Shown here: piece after piece, positions 34,153 to 38,603 of the stretch
How positions within the stretch are numbered: the first letter of the stretch is position 1
Layout of the letters: every line of letters begins with the position of its first letter
Source of the DNA: UBA1930 sp943371535
Lineage (GTDB): Bacteria > Bacteroidota > Bacteroidia > Chitinophagales > Chitinophagaceae
DNA length: 38,603 nt
Reading direction: 5' to 3'
NCBI GenBank assembly: GCA_943371535.1
Contig: CALRVE020000033.1
Location: forward strand, 1-38,603
Program-made: the position numbers and the translations under genes
The notes under the pieces: model-generated
Database searches by the model: none
The model's input: the letters and a program-made list of their open reading frames with translations, nothing else
Told to the model about the DNA's origin: nothing

Positions 34153-34161
34153 GGAGGGACT
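34132..34161 (-). repeat. Palindromic repeat carrying the trpE stop codon, copy 3
   Basis: TCCCTCC (34143-34149), TAA, GGAGGGA (34153-34159): the trpE stop codon is exactly the hairpin loop. On the minus strand the element reads as copy 1 with its tail (ATTTAGGGAGG), so it is inserted in the opposite orientation. Confidence 0.8.
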
Positions 34162-34210
34162 TGAAGAAAGTTTATATAGTCATCTTTTGTACTACTATGA
34201 AACTTTATTG

Positions 34211-34246
34211 GCAAGTTTATCCTGAGTGTAGTCGAAGGACACACTT
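34211..34246 (+). repeat. Interspersed repeat, extended copy 2 (GCAAGTTTATCCTGAG family)
   Basis: GCAAGTTTATCCTGAGTGTA followed by GTCGAAGGACACACTT, the same 36-base unit as the one at 32548-32583 but inverted relative to it. It lies between trpE and trpG. Confidence 0.85.
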
Positions 34247-34316
34247 CAACTATAGAATAAAAATGAACAAACTAAACCACAATAAAAGAATGAACAATCG
34301 TTACATAGCGTTGTGA

Positions 34317-34346
34317 AACTTTGTGTCTTCGTGTCGTTGTGGTTCA
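34317..34346 (+). repeat. CTTTGTGTCTTCGTG-type repeat before trpG
   Basis: CTTTGTGTCTTCGTGTCGTT followed by GTGGTTC, a short-period GTG/CTT-rich unit ending 12 bases before the trpG ATG. Similar ACAAAG/CACAAAG units in both orientations are at 38166-38216 and 38388-38433. Confidence 0.6.
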
Positions 34347-34357
34347 AAATAATAAAT

Positions 34358-34927
34358 ATGAAAATTCTTGTTTTCGATAATTACGATTCATTCACCTACA
34401 ATCTGGTGCATTTGGTAGAAAAAATCACCCACCAAAAAGTAGATGTATTTCGCAACGATGAAATTGCTTTAGAAAAAGTAGCCGAGTATGATAAAATTAT
34501 TTTATCACCTGGCCCTGGCATTCCAGAAGAAGCTGGCTTATTATTGCCATTAATAAAAATGTATGCAGCTACCAAATCCATACTGGGTGTGTGTTTGGGG
34601 CATCAAGCAATTGGACAAGCATTTGGTGGAACGTTAACTAATTTGTCAACTGTTTATCATGGTGTGGCAACAAGTTGTCAACAGACCACAGTCCACAGTC
34701 GACTGTTTGATGGGATGAACAATGAATTTGAAATAGGCCGTTACCATTCATGGGTAATAGATAATAAGAATTTTCCTGATGAACTCGAAATCACTGCAAA
34801 TGATGAAAATAATTTAATCATGGCGTTGCAACATAAAACCTATGATGTTCAAGGTGTACAATTTCATCCTGAAAGTGTATTAACACCAGATGGAGAAACA
34901 ATTATTAGAAACTGGTTAAAATCCTAA
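34358..34927 (+). CDS. trpG: Anthranilate synthase component II, glutamine amidotransferase (TrpG)
   Basis: A 189-residue class I glutamine amidotransferase from the ATG at 34358 (MKILVFDNYDSFTYNLVHLV), which aligns with family starts; an ATG 45 bases upstream lies in repeat sequence and is rejected. Motifs: SPGPGIPEEAG (oxyanion strand), GVCLGHQAIG with nucleophile C79, and VQFHPESVLTPDG with the His-Glu pair. It supplies ammonia from glutamine to TrpE. A repeat-like tract at 34677-34706 encodes CQQTTVHSRL within a surface region. This subunit could also serve p-aminobenzoate synthesis, which cannot be excluded. The gap to trpD holds a hairpin repeat that overlaps the stop codon. Confidence 0.95.
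   Translation: MKILVFDNYDSFTYNLVHLVEKITHQKVDVFRNDEIALEKVAEYDKIILSPGPGIPEEAGLLLPLIKMYAATKSILGVCLGHQAIGQAFGGTLTNLSTVYHGVATSCQQTTVHSRLFDGMNNEFEIGRYHSWVIDNKNFPDELEITANDENNLIMALQHKTYDVQGVQFHPESVLTPDGETIIRNWLKS
34677..34706 (+). repeat. Repeat-like tract inside trpG
   Basis: ACAGACCACAGTCCACAGTC (34681-34700) is a GACCACAGTCCACAG-type short-period repeat, a kind seen between genes in this phylum. A perfect 12-base palindrome, ACAGTCGACTGT (34695-34706), overlaps its end. Confidence 0.55.
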
Positions 34928-34997
34928 CCACAGAGCAAAGGAGCAACAGAGTATCACAGAGACTCTGTGCAGCTCATAAACTCAGTTAGTCTGTGGT
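34927..34997. repeat. Hairpin-forming repeat between trpG and trpD
   Basis: ACCACAGA (34927-34934) pairs with TCTGTGGT (34990-34997), and CACAGAG (34955-34961) with CTCTGTG (34963-34969). The ACAGAG-rich unit is of the CACAGAG type widespread between genes in this phylum. Its first base is the last base of the trpG stop. Confidence 0.75.
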
Positions 34998-35008
34998 AAA
35001 ATAAAAAC

Positions 35009-36001
35009 ATGAAAAAGATTTTACAAATATTATTCGAACATAAAACCTTGTCACAGCAACAAGCAAAAGAAGTATTGCTCAACATTGGCAAAGGGTTGTA
35101 CAATGAACATGAAATCACTTCTTTCATGACCGTTTATTTAATGCGTAGCATTACCATTGAAGAATTACAAGGTTTTAGAGATGCGTTATTGGAGTTGTCT
35201 GTGAAAGTAGATTTCAGTGATTTTCAAACAATGGACATTGTTGGTACTGGTGGCGATGGAAAAAACACCTTCAATATTTCTACATTAGCTTGTTTTATTG
35301 TTGCTGGTGCTAATCAAAAAGTTACCAAACATGGTAATTATGGAGCTTCTTCCATTTCTGGTTCAAGCAATGTAATGGAAGAGTTGGGTTACAAGTTTAA
35401 GGTTGAAAGTTCAAAGTTGAAAGTTGAGTTAGAGCAAGCCAATATTTGCTTTTTACATGCACCATTTTTTCATCCTGCATTAAAAACGGTTGGTCCAATC
35501 AGGAAAAATTTAGGTGTAAGAACTTTCTTCAACATGCTTGGTCCAATGGTGAATCCTGCCAATCCAGCTTATCAATTGGTTGGGGTATATAATTTGGAAA
35601 TGGCAAGAATTTATAACTACTTGTTACAACAAACTGGTAAGCCTTTCACCATCATTCATAGTTTAGATGGTTACGATGAAATTTCATTAACCAACGACAC
35701 AAAAGTGATTACACAAGCTGGTGAAAAAATAATGACACCTGAACAATTGGGTAAAAGAACAGTTACACCAGAAGATATTTATGGAGGAAACAGCGTAGAA
35801 GAAGCTGCAAAAATTTTTCAACGCATCATCAAAGGTGAAGGAACATTTGCACAAAATGCTGTAGTATTAGCCAATGCAGCTATGGCATTACATTGTACAG
35901 GAGCTTATAAAAATTATGATGACGCTTATTATGCTGCTGTGGAAAGTTTGGAAAGTGGTAAAGCTTATCAATCATTGCAAACATTAATCAGTTTACAGTA
36001 A
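35009..36001 (+). CDS. trpD: Anthranilate phosphoribosyltransferase (TrpD)
   Basis: A 330-residue enzyme joining anthranilate and PRPP. Motifs: DIVGTGGDGKNTFNIST (PRPP pyrophosphate loop, about residues 73-89), KHGNYGASSISGSSNVMEELG (metal and anthranilate site), RKNLGVRTFFNMLGPMVNPA (about 170-190), and HSLDGYDEISLT. The segment FKVESSKLKVELEQ around 130-143 is encoded by repeat-like DNA (35393-35430) yet keeps the family spacing. The stop overlaps the trpC start by one base (TAATG), so translation of the two is probably coupled. Confidence 0.96.
   Translation: MKKILQILFEHKTLSQQQAKEVLLNIGKGLYNEHEITSFMTVYLMRSITIEELQGFRDALLELSVKVDFSDFQTMDIVGTGGDGKNTFNISTLACFIVAGANQKVTKHGNYGASSISGSSNVMEELGYKFKVESSKLKVELEQANICFLHAPFFHPALKTVGPIRKNLGVRTFFNMLGPMVNPANPAYQLVGVYNLEMARIYNYLLQQTGKPFTIIHSLDGYDEISLTNDTKVITQAGEKIMTPEQLGKRTVTPEDIYGGNSVEEAAKIFQRIIKGEGTFAQNAVVLANAAMALHCTGAYKNYDDAYYAAVESLESGKAYQSLQTLISLQ
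35393..35430 (+). repeat. Repeat-like tract inside trpD
   Basis: A run of (A/T)AAGTTGAAAG-type units with a period near 7-10, e.g. GTTGAAAGTTCAAAGTTGAA at 35402. It resembles the intergenic tract AAGTTGAAAGGTTTAAGGTT at 15409. Confidence 0.55.
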
Positions 36002-36804
36002 TGAATATTTTAGATAAAATAGTTGCACAAAAAAAGATAGAAGTTGCTGAACGCAAAGCACAAACTTCTATTGCTGAATTGGAGAAAGGAAAATTCTTTG
36101 TCAATGAAACATTGTCTTTAAGAGAATTCTTGTTGGATGAAAGCAAAACAGGCATCATTGCAGAATACAAAAGAAAATCGCCCAGCAAAGGCATCATTAA
36201 TGATCAATCAACTGTTGAAGAAGTTACTACTGCTTATGCAAAATTTGGAGCCAGTGGAATTTCAGTATTAACCGATGAACAATTTTTTGGTGGTCACTTG
36301 AATGATTTGTTAGCAGCAACCATCAACGAAGTGCCTTTGCTAAGAAAAGATTTTATGATTGATGAATACCAAATCATAGAAGCCAAAGCCTACGGAGCAG
36401 ATCTGATTTTATTAATCGCTGCCTGCTTAACAAAAGAAGAAGTAAAACAAATGGCAACCACTGCAAAGAGTTTGGGCTTAGAAGTATTATTAGAAATTCA
36501 CAATGAAGAAGAACTAGAACATATTTGTGATGCAGTAGATTTAGTAGGTGTAAACAATCGTAACCTCAAAACATTTGAAGTAAGTATAGATACTTCTTTA
36601 CAACTCATCAACAAAATACCAACAAGTAAGTTAGCAATTGCAGAAAGTGGCATCAGCAATGTAGAAACGATACTAACTTTACAGCAAGCAGGGTTCAAAG
36701 GTTTTTTAATAGGTGAGAACTTCATGAAAGAAACCGATCCTGCATTAGCATTTGAAAATTTTGTAAATGAATTAAAAACCTATAAGGTTTCTAAAACCTT
36801 ATAG
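36001..36804 (+). CDS. trpC: Indole-3-glycerol phosphate synthase (TrpC)
   Basis: A 267-residue TIM-barrel enzyme that closes the indole ring. Motifs in order: IIAEYKRKSPSKG (catalytic Glu and Lys), ISVLTDEQFFGG, LLRKDFMIDEYQI (second catalytic Lys), LLEIHNEEEL (Glu), GVNNRNLKTF, LAIAESGIS, and GFLIGENFMK for phosphate binding. All key residues are present. The final residues KTYKVSKTL and the stop come from a perfect 16-bp inverted repeat rather than family sequence. It overlaps trpD by one base and is followed by trpF after 19 bases. Confidence 0.97.
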   Translation: MNILDKIVAQKKIEVAERKAQTSIAELEKGKFFVNETLSLREFLLDESKTGIIAEYKRKSPSKGIINDQSTVEEVTTAYAKFGASGISVLTDEQFFGGHLNDLLAATINEVPLLRKDFMIDEYQIIEAKAYGADLILLIAACLTKEEVKQMATTAKSLGLEVLLEIHNEEELEHICDAVDLVGVNNRNLKTFEVSIDTSLQLINKIPTSKLAIAESGISNVETILTLQQAGFKGFLIGENFMKETDPALAFENFVNELKTYKVSKTL

Positions 36805-36809
36805 GTTTT
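36775..36809. repeat. Perfect 16-bp hairpin forming the trpC C-terminus and stop
   Basis: AAAACCTATAAGGTTT (36775-36790) is the exact inverse of AAACCTTATAGGTTTT (36794-36809), with a 3-base loop. The trpC stop TAG (36802-36804) is in the right arm. There is no T-run beyond the arm, so it is probably a repeat element rather than a true terminator, though it could slow polymerase or protect mRNA ends. Confidence 0.85.
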
Positions 36810-36823
36810 ATCTCTATCAATAA

Positions 36824-37462
36824 ATGAACACGACAATGAACATTAAAGTTTGTGGTATTACCGAGTTTAAACAAATGCAGCAATTAGATGCATTGAATGT
36901 AGATTTTGTAGGCATGATTTTTCATCCTGCTTCACCAAGATTTATTGGTGATAAATTGGTAAAGAAAGACATTAAAAAAGCCGACTTCGAATTTAAAAAA
37001 GTAGGCGTATTTGTTAATCCTGAAATGATTGAAGTACTAGATGCTATTGATGATTATGGCTTAGATGTAGTGCAATTGCATGGCAATGAATCTGCTGAAA
37101 TGTGTGAAGATTTATCTTCTGAAGTGGAAGTAATTAAAGCATTTAGCATTGATAGCAGCGTTAAAGACATTGATGCATTGGTTGCTCCTTACGATGCAGT
37201 GTGTGATTATTATTTATTCGACACAGCAGGTCAAGCAGCTGGGGGAAATGGTGAACAATTCGATTGGAGTATTTTGGCAAAAGCTAAAATTGAAAAGCCT
37301 TTCTTTTTAAGTGGAGGTATTGGTGTAGATGATGTAGCTAAAATTAAAGCCTTTAAACATCCAGATTTTTTTGGGGTTGACGTAAATAGTAAGTTGGAAA
37401 AAGAACCAGGCATTAAAGACATGGCTTTGGTGCTAAAATTTACACACGGGTTCAAGAAATAA
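36824..37462 (+). CDS. trpF: Phosphoribosylanthranilate isomerase (TrpF), copy 1
   Basis: A 212-residue TIM-barrel enzyme (ATG at 36836 would give 208 and put the KVCGIT motif at the usual distance). It performs the Amadori rearrangement of phosphoribosylanthranilate. It has the catalytic Cys10 (KVCGIT) and Asp133 (YLFDTAG), the glycine-rich loop GGNG (140-143) before FDW, the phosphate sites FFLSGGIG, and the C-terminal VDVNSKLEKEPGIKD. All expected motifs are present, so this is the copy likely to be the working enzyme. A second, diverged copy follows after 8 bases (or 47 if the later start is used). Confidence 0.95.
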   Translation: MNTTMNIKVCGITEFKQMQQLDALNVDFVGMIFHPASPRFIGDKLVKKDIKKADFEFKKVGVFVNPEMIEVLDAIDDYGLDVVQLHGNESAEMCEDLSSEVEVIKAFSIDSSVKDIDALVAPYDAVCDYYLFDTAGQAAGGNGEQFDWSILAKAKIEKPFFLSGGIGVDDVAKIKAFKHPDFFGVDVNSKLEKEPGIKDMALVLKFTHGFKK

Positions 37463-37509
37463 ATTAACGATTGCTTTTGCTGTATTCATCAAAAGTAAAA
37501 GCCTTGCTT

Positions 37510-38154
37510 ATGCGTTTAAAAGTTTGCGGCATGACTGATATTGACCAAATGCACCAACTGGGTGAATTGGGTGTTCAGTTTGCTGGAATGATTTTCTATC
37601 ACAACAGTCCACGTTTTGTTTTAAAACATGGACTCAAAGCTGCCGATGTAAAAAAAGCCAAGCTTAAAGTGTATAAGGTAGGTGTGTTTGTAAATTCATC
37701 TTACAATGAAGTGCTGAATATGGTAGATACTTTTGGTTTAGATATGGTGCAGTTGCATGGCAACGAAACACCTTATCAATGTGCCAAGCTCAGCGACTAT
37801 TTGCAGGTGATTAAAGCATTTCGTTTTGCCGATAACGACAATGTGCAATGGATGATTAAAGACTATTACATGGATACCGATATGTTCATGTTCGATACTG
37901 GTGTAACAGAAAAAAATAAACAAGGAGATATTATTAGAAACTTTAATTGGCAACGCTTACGTGGTTTAAACATTGGCAAGCCTTTCTTTTTAAGTGGTGG
38001 CATTGAACCTACAGATGCACCTGCTGTTAAACAATTCATGCAGGATCCTGTTGCAAAAGATTTGTTTGCTATCGACATCAACAGCAGGTTCGAAACATTG
38101 CCAGGCGTAAAAAATATGGAGTTGATAAAAAAGTTTTTGGAAGAGTTGAAGTAG
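37510..38154 (+). CDS. Second TrpF-like protein (phosphoribosylanthranilate isomerase paralogue)
   Basis: A 214-residue TIM-barrel protein from the ATG at 37510 (MRLKVCGMTD), the start that matches TrpF; an in-frame start at 37471 adds 13 residues. It clearly duplicates trpF: KVCGMT with Cys6, GMIFYHNSPRFV, VGVFVN, GLDMVQLHGNE, VIKAF, MFDTG with Asp129, KPFFLSGGI and IDINSRFETLPGVKN. It differs where TrpF has GGxG: residues 131-145 read GVTEKNKQGDIIRNF, three residues longer and without the glycine motif. That loop closes over the substrate in TrpF, so activity may be altered or lost. It could be a second isomerase, an enzyme with another ribosyl-substrate, or a partner subunit. It lies between trpF and trpB in the operon. 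Confidence 0.88.
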   Translation: MRLKVCGMTDIDQMHQLGELGVQFAGMIFYHNSPRFVLKHGLKAADVKKAKLKVYKVGVFVNSSYNEVLNMVDTFGLDMVQLHGNETPYQCAKLSDYLQVIKAFRFADNDNVQWMIKDYYMDTDMFMFDTGVTEKNKQGDIIRNFNWQRLRGLNIGKPFFLSGGIEPTDAPAVKQFMQDPVAKDLFAIDINSRFETLPGVKNMELIKKFLEELK

Positions 38155-38165
38155 GGTGTTGCAGA

Positions 38166-38216
38166 CAAAGAAGATTTCACACAAAGGAATAAAGGATACG
38201 AAGCACACAAAGTAAG
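38166..38216 (+). repeat. CACAAAG-type repeat, forward copy
   Basis: CACACAAAGGAATAAAGGAT and GAAGCACACAAAG units. An inverted counterpart is at 38388-38433. Both lie in the 410-base gap between the second trpF and the trpB start. Confidence 0.65.
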
Positions 38217-38224
38217 AAATTAAG

Positions 38225-38244
38225 TCCTGAGCGTAGTCGAAGGA
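38225..38244 (+). repeat. TCCTGAGCGTAGTCGAAGGA core repeat, forward
   Basis: A 20-base unit whose exact reverse complement is at 38531-38550. Confidence 0.9.
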
Positions 38245-38281
38245 TGGGGACGAGCAGGAGAATATGAATTGGGCTTCAGTG

Positions 38282-38318
38282 GCAAGTTTATCTTGAGCGA
38301 TAGTCGAAGGGCACACTT
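38282..38318 (+). repeat. Interspersed repeat, extended copy 3 (GCAAGTTTATCCTGAG family)
   Basis: GCAAGTTTATCTTGAGCGAT followed by AGTCGAAGGGCACACTT, a slightly decayed copy of the units at 32548 and 34211. Confidence 0.82.
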
Positions 38319-38387
38319 CAAATAGAGAATGAGGATTGGGCTTTTCTTGTTCGAACTTAACTGACTCAATTGTTAATCTTGTTCATT

Positions 38388-38433
38388 TGTACTTTGTGCT
38401 CTTTGTGTTATCCTTTGTGAACTTTGCGGTTAA
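38388..38433 (-). repeat. CACAAAG-type repeat, inverted copy
   Basis: ACTTTGTGCTCTTTGTGTTA and CCTTTGTGAACTTTGCGGTT read on the minus strand as ACAAAG units like those at 38166-38216. Confidence 0.65.
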
Positions 38434-38467
38434 ATAATTTTTATGCTGATATAAATCCAACAGTACA

Positions 38468-38485
38468 AGCCGATAGCTATCGGCT
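38468..38485. repeat. 18-base perfect palindrome
   Basis: AGCCGATAGCTATCGGCT is fully self-complementary. It sits within a segment that repeats none of the neighbouring elements. Confidence 0.8.
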
Positions 38486-38530
38486 GTGCGACGCAACAAC
38501 AGCTAAATAGTGGTACTTCAGCTAAGTACA

Positions 38531-38550
38531 TCCTTCGACTACGCTCAGGA
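38531..38550 (-). repeat. TCCTGAGCGTAGTCGAAGGA core repeat, inverted
   Basis: Exact reverse complement of 38225-38244, ending 14 bases before the last ATG of the window. Confidence 0.9.
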
Positions 38551-38564
38551 CTAAAAAAAATAAA

Positions 38565-38603
38565 ATGACAGAAACAATAACATATCAATCACCCAATGCA
38601 CAA
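38565..38603 (+). CDS. Start of a gene, probably trpB (cut by window edge)
   Basis: ATG followed by 12 open codons, MTETITYQSPNAQ, up to the window end. Position after trpF in a trp operon makes tryptophan synthase beta (trpB) the expected gene, and Bacteroidota TrpB proteins often begin in a similar Thr/Tyr-rich way. Thirteen residues are too few to prove it, so no symbol is assigned. Confidence 0.55.
   Translation, partial: MTETITYQSPNAQ

Noticed and set aside
33001..34161. trpE as a pseudogene because of repeat insertions
   Set aside because: The frame is intact and all catalytic and feedback motifs are present.
34313..34357. Upstream start for trpG
   Set aside because: The extra 15 residues derive from a GTG-rich repeat, and the family start MKILVFDNYDSF is at 34358.
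36775..36809. Hairpin at the trpC end as a transcription terminator
   Set aside because: No T-run follows the second arm, and trpF starts only 15 bases later in the same operon.

Overview
The window reads as chromosome of a low-GC member of the Bacteroidota, most likely the Chitinophagaceae or a close relative. Evidence: type IX secretion (T9SS) sorting domains, a GLPGLI-family protein, OMP_b-brl-type outer-membrane proteins with carboxypeptidase-regulatory-like N-termini, a TTTG / TAnnTTTG promoter at the only tRNA gene, few Shine-Dalgarno sequences, and a tRNA gene without an encoded CCA. The exact genus is not determined.

Left part (1-14012), all on the minus strand: a GHMP sugar kinase cut by the window edge; a large secreted M43-type metallopeptidase with a T9SS tail; a NupG-like nucleoside/H+ symporter; then surface-glycan genes. 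The glycan genes are a GT11 fucosyltransferase with a methyltransferase, and further upstream a tight unit of flippase, DUF268-like protein, FkbM methyltransferase and another methyltransferase. A pair of small secreted proteins, one with a T9SS tail, lies between these two glycan blocks.

Middle part (14.2-32.2 kb): initiator tRNA with its own promoter and terminator; the GTPases era and der, separated by 473 bases of low-complexity repeats; a soluble five-PAS histidine kinase; an orphan T9SS-tail-like protein without a signal peptide; xerD; a YkgJ-type cysteine-cluster protein; two outer-membrane beta-barrel proteins (one paired with a GLPGLI protein); a DUF3592-like membrane protein; glgB; and a TPR lipoprotein-like or secreted protein.

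Right part (32.2-38.6 kb): a tryptophan operon, trpE-trpG-trpD-trpC-trpF-trpF2-(trpB start). It is preceded by a 19-residue leader peptide with three consecutive Trp codons and an intrinsic terminator, a textbook attenuator layout in a gene too short for normal ORF calling. The operon is heavily colonised by small palindromic and low-complexity repeats, both between genes and inside coding sequences: three copies of one palindrome in trpE, one of them carrying the stop codon; repeat-like tracts in trpG and trpD; and a perfect 16-bp hairpin forming the trpC C-terminus and stop. It also carries a second, diverged trpF that keeps the catalytic Cys and Asp but lacks the GGxG loop. The attenuator, the repeats in coding frames and the trpF duplication are the most interesting parts of the window.
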